Origin: Flavobacterium sp. IMCC34852
GTDB lineage: Bacteria > Bacteroidota > Bacteroidia > Flavobacteriales > Flavobacteriaceae
Direction: 5' to 3'
Length of the DNA stretch: 64,000 nt
Assembly (NCBI RefSeq): GCF_030643905.1
Contig: NZ_CP121446.1
Location: 186,001-250,000, forward strand
The notes beneath the pieces are model-generated. The model did no database searches and was not told where the DNA came from. It worked only from the letters and a program-made list of their open reading frames with translations. The position numbers were made by a program, and so were the translations under genes. Shown here piece after piece: positions 7,359 to 17,300 of this stretch. The stretch's first letter is position 1. Each line of letters begins with the position of its first letter.

Positions 7359-9476
7359 CTAATAATCAAAATACCAGTTGAAAATATCACATCTCAATCC
7401 AATAGAAAACCAAGTAGTGCTTTCTTTAACCGCTAAAGCTGTTTCGGTTGACGGCGTAAAATTTCTGTAGATTAAACTACCATAAAATTTCATATTTGTA
7501 CTTGGATTGATTAAGTATCCGGCTTGTAAATCAGCAATGAAAACATTGGTTTTATTTCCTTGACCAATAACCACACCGGTATCATATGGTCTTTCTAAAT
7601 CGTAGTCTCTGTAAATATCACTGCCGTAATTATAAGTGTTGGTTTCGTTATTAAAATCTAATCCGCGTTTGCCAACGGTAATTTTAGCATCGGCAAAATA
7701 GCGTCCGTTGTGGTAACGGGCAATGGCTATCAATTCTCTGAAATTTCCACCCCATTGGTGGCCCAAGCTTTGATTGTTATGACCATAATTGGTAATCGCT
7801 TCACTGTGCGCATATACATAAGGTCGAACCACATTGTATTCAGCTTGCAGCAAAAGGTTTTTGATGTTGAAGGCATTAAAATATTTAGCGCCCAATTGGT
7901 ACCCGAATTTATTTTTCCAACTCTTATCCCCGGCTTTGACATCGCTTAGAGAAAATTCATCCAACAAGAATTGCCCATAAAACTGAATTTGATTGTTCCA
8001 TTTTAATTTGGATGTCAAACCCAATAAAGCATTACCACTTCTAGCCGAAGAAGCAAACTCTACCGAACGGTAAAAAATAATCGGGTTGACGAAACTCATA
8101 TCAAACCCACGGTTATTTTTATTGGTCCAAACCACCGATTCAAACAAACCGATATTCCATCTTTTGGTCACATTTAAACTCAAATAATGACTGGCAGCAA
8201 ACTTGGTTGCGTAAGTTCTGTCAAGCGTAACCTCGGGCCTAACATCTTTTAGCCAAGTGTAAATGTTGGTGTATTTTATTTTCCAAAAAGAAGTATTCAG
8301 TTTAAAATAAGGATACGGACTCGCACCATCGCCTAACAAAAGAGAACGATAGCCATCACCTATAAAATTACGACCGTAACCCAAATTCATATTGATAAAT
8401 TTACTTGGTGTATAAGCCAAATTAGCTTCGGCCAAAGGAAAATCATAGGCGTCCGATTTGAAGCTTTTTGCAATACCGATTCCAGGAATAATAGCCGGAT
8501 TTCCGCCTGCCGGTGCAATTGATTCAGCATAACGGTTAAAATAATCAGCAAAACGACCTTGGCTTTCATAAACGGTAGTGGTAAAATTGATTTCCTTGCC
8601 TAAACCTCCATTGAACTGAATTCCGCGGGTATTAACATAAGTATAGCTTGATACGCTTGGGTCACTTTTTCCGAATTGTAAATCCAAAATAGGATTTAGA
8701 GTAAACCAATAGTCTTCGCCTTGCACTTCAACCAAATTTTCATTCCAAAACTTTTTGCCCCACCAACCTTGCTTGTTTTTAGACAGTTTTTTGTTTTCGG
8801 CAGCCAAATCATAATACTTAGAAACCTCTGCATAAGAAAAAGGTTTGGATGCGGTATGATTATTGGCGCCAACTTGATTCATCTCATCATCAAACTGTGC
8901 ATAATAACTGTGTGAAAAGGGGATATTGAGATGACTTTGAAACTGAGGATTATCGAATTTTTTATATTTGATACTATCCAATTCAGTTAAAAACTTATCA
9001 TTAGGTTTATATACCGAGGACGTTTTTTCTGCTTCTATTTGTGCTTCTTTCAATGCTTTACTTTCTGCCACGCTTTGAAGTGGAATGGCGATTTTAATAG
9101 TGTATTTGGCATAGGTTGGTTGACCATTGTAAGTGGCCGGACTGATTTTAGGCAGTTGCTCAAAAACCCTTTTACTTTCGGCAACCAAAGTTTCATCAAC
9201 GGCATCAACATAAATCACCTTGAAATTACCTTGATTGGTTACTTCAAAAAGTACGATAACATTTCCTTTGAAATTGCTCTGGTTTAAATGCTCGGGTACC
9301 TTGAATTTGTTGTAAACAAAAGTTTGCACTTCGTTATAAAAACAAGTCTCCAGAGCTGAAAACTCCATACCTTCACAAGCCGGAAATACCGGAAATCGCT
9401 CTGTGTTTTTTTGTCTTACCTGGGCGTTAGAAACTAAAGAGAACAGCAATATAAAGGAAAATATCTTTTTCATCAT
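7359..9476 (-). CDS. remB: gliding motility protein RemB
   Basis: A 705-residue outer-membrane protein. A signal peptide (about residues 1-18) is followed by a domain resembling the TonB C-terminal domain (about 28-133), with GNVIVLFEVTNQGNFKVIYV and LPKISPATYNGQPTYAKYTI. A long beta-strand-rich region of barrel type runs to the C-terminus, ending in an aromatic residue pattern (FNWYFDY). In Flavobacterium johnsoniae, remB lies a few genes from sprA and is needed for normal colony spreading. The same order here (sprA, gcvH, vanZ, deoC, remB) supports the name. It starts 16 bases after deoC and is probably co-transcribed with it. Confidence 0.85.
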   Translation of the reverse strand: MMKKIFSFILLFSLVSNAQVRQKNTERFPVFPACEGMEFSALETCFYNEVQTFVYNKFKVPEHLNQSNFKGNVIVLFEVTNQGNFKVIYVDAVDETLVAESKRVFEQLPKISPATYNGQPTYAKYTIKIAIPLQSVAESKALKEAQIEAEKTSSVYKPNDKFLTELDSIKYKKFDNPQFQSHLNIPFSHSYYAQFDDEMNQVGANNHTASKPFSYAEVSKYYDLAAENKKLSKNKQGWWGKKFWNENLVEVQGEDYWFTLNPILDLQFGKSDPSVSSYTYVNTRGIQFNGGLGKEINFTTTVYESQGRFADYFNRYAESIAPAGGNPAIIPGIGIAKSFKSDAYDFPLAEANLAYTPSKFINMNLGYGRNFIGDGYRSLLLGDGASPYPYFKLNTSFWKIKYTNIYTWLKDVRPEVTLDRTYATKFAASHYLSLNVTKRWNIGLFESVVWTNKNNRGFDMSFVNPIIFYRSVEFASSARSGNALLGLTSKLKWNNQIQFYGQFLLDEFSLSDVKAGDKSWKNKFGYQLGAKYFNAFNIKNLLLQAEYNVVRPYVYAHSEAITNYGHNNQSLGHQWGGNFRELIAIARYHNGRYFADAKITVGKRGLDFNNETNTYNYGSDIYRDYDLERPYDTGVVIGQGNKTNVFIADLQAGYLINPSTNMKFYGSLIYRNFTPSTETALAVKESTTWFSIGLRCDIFNWYFDY

Positions 9477-9492
9477 CTATGGAATAATACTA

Positions 9493-10236
9493 TTAATAAT
9501 TACCCGAAGCGGTTTCGCCGTGAGCAATAGTTTTAGCGGCAGAAGTGCCAATTCTTTTTACACCCAAACGAATCATCTCTTCCGCTTCTTCATAGGTACG
9601 AACGCCGCCGGCAGCTTTGACCGGTAATGGTGAAGCATTTTCAAGCATCATGATAATGGCCGGAAAAGTAGCGCCATTGGGCAAATTATTCTCCGTTTTA
9701 TAGAAGCCTGTAGAGGATTTTACAAAAACATTCGGGTAGCAATCTTCTTTGAAATTAGCGATAATTACATTTTTTATCAAGGCCGAAATCTGGATAATTT
9801 GAGCGTCTGTTAAAGCGGCCACTTCTATAATCCATTTGGCTACTTTGTGGTGTTCAAAAGCCAATTTGGTCCCGAGTAATACTTCAGACTTAACCAACTC
9901 TGTATTGCCGACTTTGAAAGCTTCATAGTTACAAACATAATCAATTTCATCTACACCGTCTTGAATGGCCTGTTGGGCTTCAGCTAATTTTGCTTCAATG
10001 CTATTAGTCCCTTCAGGAAAAGAAATAACAGTACCTATAAGCAATTTAGAATTGGCTTTAACAATCATTTCTTTAGCCAGCTTAACTTTATCCGGTCTGA
10101 CCATGATTAATTTGAAACCTTCCTCAATAGCTTCTTGGATAAAACCCCGAACTATGGTCGTGTTTTCTGTTTCCGACAAACCTGCTTGAATAGCAGTTTT
10201 CAAATAAGTAGAGTCGAGATACTGTTTTATATTCAT
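9493..10236 (-). CDS. deoC: deoxyribose-phosphate aldolase
   Basis: A 247-residue class I aldolase that splits 2-deoxyribose 5-phosphate into glyceraldehyde 3-phosphate and acetaldehyde in deoxynucleoside breakdown. The Schiff-base lysine lies in FVKSSTGF (Lys173), the second active-site lysine in PVKAAGGVRTYEEA (Lys207), and the acidic pair in DEIDYVCN (Asp96, Asp99). Length and motif order are normal. It lies 16 bases upstream of remB, an association conserved in Flavobacterium without a known functional link. Confidence 0.95.
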   Translation of the reverse strand: MNIKQYLDSTYLKTAIQAGLSETENTTIVRGFIQEAIEEGFKLIMVRPDKVKLAKEMIVKANSKLLIGTVISFPEGTNSIEAKLAEAQQAIQDGVDEIDYVCNYEAFKVGNTELVKSEVLLGTKLAFEHHKVAKWIIEVAALTDAQIIQISALIKNVIIANFKEDCYPNVFVKSSTGFYKTENNLPNGATFPAIIMMLENASPLPVKAAGGVRTYEEAEEMIRLGVKRIGTSAAKTIAHGETASGNY

Positions 10237-10386
10237 CTATGGAAAATCTATTTGTCAGTGGTCATATATGAAATCTCCTTTTTTATAATGTTTATCTCAC
10301 ACTGATTTTATTCATCGTTGGTGTTCGATGTTTTTCAATTGTTTACAGCAAACTTTTTGTTAGTAGCGATTTCATGCCATAAAAGT

Positions 10387-10430
10387 AAAAAAAAATCCGT
10401 CTCATTCTTAAAAAAACGGGACGGGCTTTT
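10387..10430 (-). terminator. intrinsic terminator after the VanZ-family gene
   Basis: Read on the minus strand, CCCGTCCC pairs with GAGACGG (one G-T pair) around a 14-base T-rich loop and is followed by nine T. It ends the unit containing gcvH and the VanZ-family gene. Confidence 0.65.
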
Positions 10431-10455
10431 AGGGTTTTTATCCAGAGAGTCTGTT

Positions 10456-10827
10456 CTAAACTTTCTTAATTTTTTTCAGAAAAACAAAAACTGACAATGC
10501 AGTAACGGCGCCGGTAAAATTGGCCAATACATCCAACACATCCGCTTGTCTTGTTTGGGTAAAGTTTTCTTGTAAAAACTCGATTAGAATACCGTATGCA
10601 AGAGAAACTATTACAATGCCGAGCAAATTTCTGAAACTTAACTGTTGTTGTTTGAGCAAAAAATAATATCCCCAAAGCAAGGTAAAAACAAAGTGAAAGA
10701 AAAAATGTCCGTACTTGTCATAACCGGAGATTGTAATTTTTGGCAAATCACCAAATTTGACCAAACACAAAACAGCTATTAAAAAAGTCCAGCCAATGGC
10801 CAGACTTAGTATTGTTTTTTTAAGCAC
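10456..10827 (-). CDS. VanZ-family membrane protein
   Basis: A 123-residue protein with four hydrophobic segments (about 6-24, 43-60, 70-86 and 98-118). It carries the VanZ-type pattern [19 protein letters not shown] and, later, [30 protein letters not shown], with an acidic residue in the helix and the QxxR/D cluster in a loop. The family is named after the teicoplanin-resistance protein VanZ, but most members are of unknown function and this placement says nothing about resistance. Its start overlaps the end of gcvH by 8 bases, so the two are translationally coupled. Confidence 0.88.
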   Translation of the reverse strand: MLKKTILSLAIGWTFLIAVLCLVKFGDLPKITISGYDKYGHFFFHFVFTLLWGYYFLLKQQQLSFRNLLGIVIVSLAYGILIEFLQENFTQTRQADVLDVLANFTGAVTALSVFVFLKKIKKV

Positions 10828-11200
10828 CGATTAAGGCTTTATAATCATCACTCGAGAGCAATTCGTCAGCTTCTGCCGGATTGGAAATTTTTACTTTAAT
10901 CATCCAGCCTTTTCCGTAAGGATCTGAATTCACGTTTTCTGGGTTTACTTCTAAGTCATCATTAAACTCGACTATTTCTCCGGTAAGTGGTAAGAACAAA
11001 TCAGAGACTGTTTTTACTGCTTCAACCGTTCCGAAAACTTCATCTTTATCTAAGGTTTGGTCTAAGGTTTCCACCTCAACATAAACGATATCACCTAATT
11101 CTTTTTGGGCGAAATCTGTAATTCCTACTGTAGCTACATCGCCATCAATCAAAACCCATTCGTGGTCTTTGGTATACTTTAAATTGCTTGGTATATTCAT
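10820..11200 (-). CDS. gcvH: glycine cleavage system H protein
   Basis: A 126-residue lipoyl carrier protein that shuttles the aminomethyl group between the P, T and L proteins of glycine cleavage. The lipoylated lysine is Lys63 in EAVKTVSD, and the N-terminal [10 protein letters not shown] is diagnostic. The start at 11200 ([10 protein letters not shown]) is used because the reading frame further upstream encodes a basic, non-conserved 26-residue leader. The other glycine cleavage genes are not in the window. The gene lies between sprA and the VanZ-family gene as in F. johnsoniae. Confidence 0.95.
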   Translation of the reverse strand: MNIPSNLKYTKDHEWVLIDGDVATVGITDFAQKELGDIVYVEVETLDQTLDKDEVFGTVEAVKTVSDLFLPLTGEIVEFNDDLEVNPENVNSDPYGKGWMIKVKISNPAEADELLSSDDYKALIGA

Positions 11201-11326
11201 TGGTTTGTTTGTTTTATTCCGATGCTTAGCTTGTACAGGCTTTTGCCTCGGGTTTGTGTTGTATTTAAATTTCGTCAAAAGTATAATTTCTACAGAGATT
11301 ATTAAAATCTTTGACTCAAAACTTTA

Positions 11327-14300
11327 TTAATTTCCAAAATTATAACGCATAGTAAATCCGGTTCTGATATTCGTTAACGGGAACGACGTTGAAATCACCG
11401 GTTTAGAGAATGAATGGTCATAGAAGAAAATGGCTGTCAGGTTTTTGCTAAACGAATAATCGGCAGTTAACTTGGCTGACCAAATATTTTGTCCACCACC
11501 TAATTGGTTATTGTCATAATCTAAATAACGCACTATGGTTTTGTTATTTCTATAAGAGAAGTCAATTTTTACATTGATATCACTTTTGATGATACCGGAT
11601 GGGTCATCGGCCAATTGAGAAGAGAAAATCACATCTTTAAATCGGTATCCCAAACCAAGAATGTATTCGTGTCCTTGCACTTCAGTCAACAAATTGTTAT
11701 CAAAACTCATTGATAAACTTCTGTCTTTTTTCATTTCCGCCAAAATCTTGAAAGAGTTTTTCATTTCAAAATCAAGTCGCACCAACGGATTGAATTGTTC
11801 TACCAAGTTGATGTTGGCAATAATGGTTTTGTTGTAGAAGTTACCAATTCCGCCATTATCTTGACCATTATTAGTAGCGCTGTAATCAAAATTAGAACGG
11901 AAAGAATTTATGGTATAAGATGCTCGGTAAGCATGTTGGATTGAGAAACGTTTGAAAGTATCTTTAAAGAATTTATAACGCATTAATCCGCTGTACTTAA
12001 CATTCCAGTTTGGAATAGGAACGTTACGGAATGCTCCCAAAGAGACACCATCGGCCGAAGCACCGGTATAAGCCGCTAAAAATGCAGGGACCAATACTGC
12101 CTGGTTATTTTTCCCGAAACCTATCGGATAATCCGCATTGGCTACATAAAAATCGTAATTAGGATCTGAAGGCAACGGAATTGCATCACCATATCTTGGA
12201 ATCGGTAAGCCACCATAATGTTGTGCCGCTAATCTGTCGGCAATAATCAAACGGTTATTTCTGAACTCATCAAACGTAGCCGAACCGTTTTCGTCACTTT
12301 TACTGAATGAGGTAGCAATCATCATAGTTGAGATGGAGAAATTACCAAAACTGTACGGGGAACGAGGATTGTACAAACCGGTATTCGGATCTACATCATA
12401 TTGTTCGGAGAAGTTTTCAGCATAAGTTCTGTTGGCGGTTAAATCGATTTTGAAATCCGGAAACAAATCCACATTAGCCGTCATTTCTAGGGTTTTGGTG
12501 ATTACTTGTGTGTAATTTTGGTTGAAATCGGGATAGGTGGTTAACCAACCTCTTTTGGCCGCTTCAAAACGAATGTCATCTTGAGCTCCAAAGACGAATC
12601 CTAAACTCGGTTTAGCCGAACCAAAGAAACCTAAACTCGGTAAGAATCCCGGAAGCATAGTTCCTTCATTTCGGGTGTAGTTAATCTGAACATTCTTGAT
12701 GCTGGTCAGCACGCCTTTCAATCCGTCTAAAAAGACATTGGTATTACCGGCAGGTTGTGCTTTGGTATTGGTGATTTTTTCTCCCGGTTTAGGAATAGCA
12801 GCAGGTCTTGCAGGTGCAGTAGCCGGTTTTTTACCCAAGCCGATATACTTATAGAAAGTTTCCATATTGAAAGCAGTATTCAATCGGTGTGACCCTGAAT
12901 TCTGAATGGTATTTCCTAAATTATAGTCAACTCCATCTAAGCTTACTGAAGCCAAAGCTAAAGAAGAGCGTTGCCAACTGTAATCACCGGTATAAGAATA
13001 AGTGGATTTCACAAAAGACAAGAAAGGTAGTTTATTGATGGGAAGATCATAATTTACTACAATCTGTTGGTTGTGTTGATTTGGCGTACCGATGTTCCAA
13101 AAATCGGTCCAAATAGTATAACTGTTATCCGGCACATTGTCTTCATTTAAATAAGAGCGAACAATATTGTGTGAGGCGGCTGTGAAGTTTACTTTTAAAG
13201 CTTTGGTAATATTGTAATTAAAACCATATTGGTAATTAAACATATAGTTTCTTCTGAACAATGGATCTAACGGAATTCCTTCCACATCCACTTGTCTGAA
13301 TTGCTGTCTGTTGTATTGTCTTATAATATTGGAACTGAATGAAATACTAGCCGGAAGATAGTTGAAATTAAAATCACTCAACATTTTCCAATACTCACTT
13401 TTTTTCAAAAACTTGCTTTTCTTAAACGGTTCAATCGTTTTAGGTTTGAAGGCATAAGTATAATCAACCGAGGTACTAACTTGTTGGTCGATAAAGTTTT
13501 CAATTTCATAATTGTGTTTCTCCACTTCGTTGTATGAATAAGAAAGCGTTAAATTTTCCGGATCATAAATGCGTGGTTTTTGCTCAGGAGCGCGTTCTTT
13601 TTTAACCCCGATAAAGTTAATACTTGTTCTTTTGGTGTAATCAATCGCACGGTTTCTGATATTGTCTCTTTCTGCGGCGTTAGTAGTATTGTTGATTAAC
13701 TGTTCTAATCTGATATCTTGGTTGAAAGGATCATATTCAGGCGTAATGGTTTCCTCTCCAACAGCATAGTTGAAAGGCAAATTGATGCCCCACTTTTTAG
13801 GTAATAATTTACCCAAACTAAAATTGGTTACAATATTATACTGTTGTACATCTTCTCTGCTTCTTTCGTTTGGTCCTTCCTCTAAAGCTCCGAAACCTAT
13901 GGTACTCATTCTACCGGTAGCAGAAACAGTGGCGAAGTCTGCCATATTTGAATCCACATTTAAAACTGCAGCCATACCACCTTCATTGTTCATATCGGCT
14001 ATGCGCAATTCATTGAACCAAACTTCTCCTCTAACCCTGTCTGTATGATTATTTTTAATCCCAACCATTAAGGTTCTGACCAAACCAAAATTTGGATTTC
14101 CTTTGATTCCTAATCTTAAAATATCATCACCGTCACCATCGGTAGTATTATCATCCGGATAATACACTCCATCGGCTGAAGGTGGTAAAGAGGTAAAATC
14201 AAAACTCAACGCTTGTACTTTCATCTTGGTCAATAAAGACATCGCTAAATTGATTTCGTTTTCTTCCGGCCAGATTAATTCGGGATCCGATGAACCTGCT

Positions 14301-17300
14301 GAAGGAACTGTAACCTTCAACGGAATTTCTACTTGATAGTAGTTATTGGTAAAGTCATTCCCGAATCTGATAAAAGCAGCCATTTGTCCGTCTTGAAGCG
14401 GCGATGCGTCTGTTGGCAATGCTTCTGCGTGCAAAAACATTCTCAATTTATTGAACTGACGCATATCAACTTGTACATTTTTAAACACCGCTCTGGAATC
14501 GCCAACTTCCAATCCGTCACCTGAGGCTCTTAACGATAATGATTGCTCATTCTGACTGATTACTTGATTGTTATTATTTACTTCTTCCCTTACGACACCC
14601 GGAGGTAACACATAAGGAATTGGGAGTCGTTGTGCATTTTCCTGAATATTTACAGCCAAAACGTCAAAATTAGTATTGTCGTCATCCGGTTCACTATCTG
14701 TTGGTTGGAATGATTGGTCATATCTTCTCCATTCCCCACGCACTAAATCCAAAGCTCCAAAACGAAGTGTTATAGGTCCGGTAAATCCGGTCATAAACAT
14801 TCTCATAAATCGGATTGAACGGAAATCGGAAATACTACCAATTACATTCTCGGGCTGTGTCACCGGAATTTTGAATTGGTACCAACGAGCACTGGTGGTT
14901 GTACCATTGGGCAAATCAGTAATTTCTGTTTCTCTTACATCGGTTATGAAATTTTGCCCCACTACCATATTGGGTTGAATATCAATTTTATACTCATAAT
15001 AAGCATTCACCGTATTCATGGTGTTGTCACGGTTGATGTCTTCTACATCCGGAATTGTGGTTGAACCTCTGTTGGTATCCGAAACACTCACCGGTGAATT
15101 TCCTTCAATACCATTGTAATCCCTGTAACGCTCCTGAACACTAGTTCCCGGTGCGCTTAAAAAGTATTGGTAATTATCTGCTGCCGGATCCGACAAGGCT
15201 GCATAACCGCCAATATCATCCAAGTTTCTTTCCGCATCATCATTGATCCCGTCAAAACCAACATCTTGAGCAGCTCTATTGGCACCATCTACATCAAAAG
15301 CATAAATAAGAGATTGTGAAGAAGGAACTCTACCCCAAACTGTCGGGCTGGTCAATGCCGTAGAAGTAGCGTTGGATGGCAAACCATTTTCATACTGCTT
15401 GCGTTCATCTTTCAATATATCTTCTGATATTTCCCCTAAGTTAAAATAAACTTGACCCACGTTGGTATTGCTCGGAACAGCTGTAGGATTGGCCGGATCG
15501 TAATATGGATCCATCACCCAAAACTGAATGTATTCTACATTGCTTTGCTCAAAATTGGTTGAATTTATGGCGCGAGTAATACCCCCAAAATTATTTTCAG
15601 GGTTTAAAAAACCTGACGGACTCAATGCTTCAGGATTGAAATTATAAGGTCCTCTTTCTTGTGGGTAATAAGTTAAATCTAAAGTATTAATCACAGTCGT
15701 TTGACCTACACTGAGTTCTTCATTAGGGAATAATTCTCTGTTAAAAATTCTTCGGGTACTGTTTAAAGAAATTCCGTCCTGACCTATATCACCGGGTGTT
15801 TGAACATAAATGGTCGGATCAATGGTGTACCAATTTAATTTGGCTCTTTTAAATCCATATTCCAAATCCGCTGACGTTGCTCCAAAATCAGGATATTGAA
15901 CACCCGATTGCCATTTCGGTACACTGGATAAAGTCCACGACAAAGGTGAACGCATATCAATGGTCGTCTGAGAGCCTTCAAAATCATCTACATAAACAGT
16001 AGCTTCTCCTTGAAACTGATCGGCTTTTGGAGTATTGGGTTGTAAAAAGGCGATTTCACCTCTTACCGATAAATTGGATGGAACATCCGTATCAACGTTT
16101 GGCAACTTATTGGCCAATCGGGTCAAAAAAGGAATCTCTGTTGAATAATTGGCATTGAATCCAAAAATAGTATTGTTAACAGATTCCTGACCATAATTTG
16201 ATTTTTGGGTAAATGGTCTTTCGGTCATTTTAATAAAAGTACCCCCAACCAAAAACTTCTCAGAAAACTTATGTTCAACATTGATCCCCATAAATCTTCT
16301 GGTTTGTTGGCCAAAAGTCGCATTATTTTCAACAGAAACCTGAATAGGAGTATTTGATGCTTGTAGTGAAGGATCTAAAATTTGAACTCTACCGGCTTGG
16401 TAATTCACACTGTAATCTATACCTTCTTGTAAAACTCTTCCGCCCGCAGTAACTACTACCGAACCTCTCGGAACGTTATATGCACCGATAGGAATACCAT
16501 CACCTCCCGCTGATTTGAATCTTCCTTTTAATTGGAATTTATTCTTAGCTGCATCTTGTAAAGCACCGGCTTGGGTACTTGAGTACATACTTCTGAAAAC
16601 ATATTTCTGTTGGTTCGGATTATAGTCAATAGAACTATTTTGATCGCCATAATAATTTTCGGCGGATCCGGGTGTTTTTAATTTGTCAAAAATCAATTTT
16701 CCGAAAGGCTCTACAGTGGTAAAGATAATTCGTCCGTTTTGTTGGTCAACAGTCAGTCCCGGCATAAAATCAAAAAATCCGTCACCTCCGGCTTGCGGAT
16801 CATTGTTGTAATTGAGTCGGTCTATATTGAAGACTTTTAACAACGGCGTTTCTGCCACTAACATATTAGGGTCAGTCGTTGAAGGAAAAGTAGTTCCGGG
16901 AACCGGCGTAATGTAATTGATTGGAGAAGGATCGGTATACAAGATATTCAGTCTGAAATCTTCTTGCTCTAATTGAAAAGCTCCGGGAATTTGGTAGATG
17001 TTTTTCATCATCAAGTTCCAAACCGGTTTTTGAACGTTGGTCAAATTACTTTTCAACATTTTTAAAATCAAACTTTGAGAAGAAACGGTTTGATTGGCCG
17101 GGTCTGTTTCATCGACTATGGTGGCATCAACTCCGTCTGTACCAAATTCTCCTACTTGGTATACGTCATCTCCAATGGTATATTGGTAAGCCACTGCTAA
17201 AACCTCGTCATTGGCCAAGCGTTGTTGCAAGGAAATGTAACCCAATTGAGGGTGAAAAGTAAATTCGTTGGGCGCTAATTTTCTGGCATTCTCCAACTTA

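Noticed and set aside
11201..11278. Long form of GcvH with a 26-residue leader
   Set aside because: The leader is basic and non-conserved; H proteins begin close to the LKYTKDHEW block.
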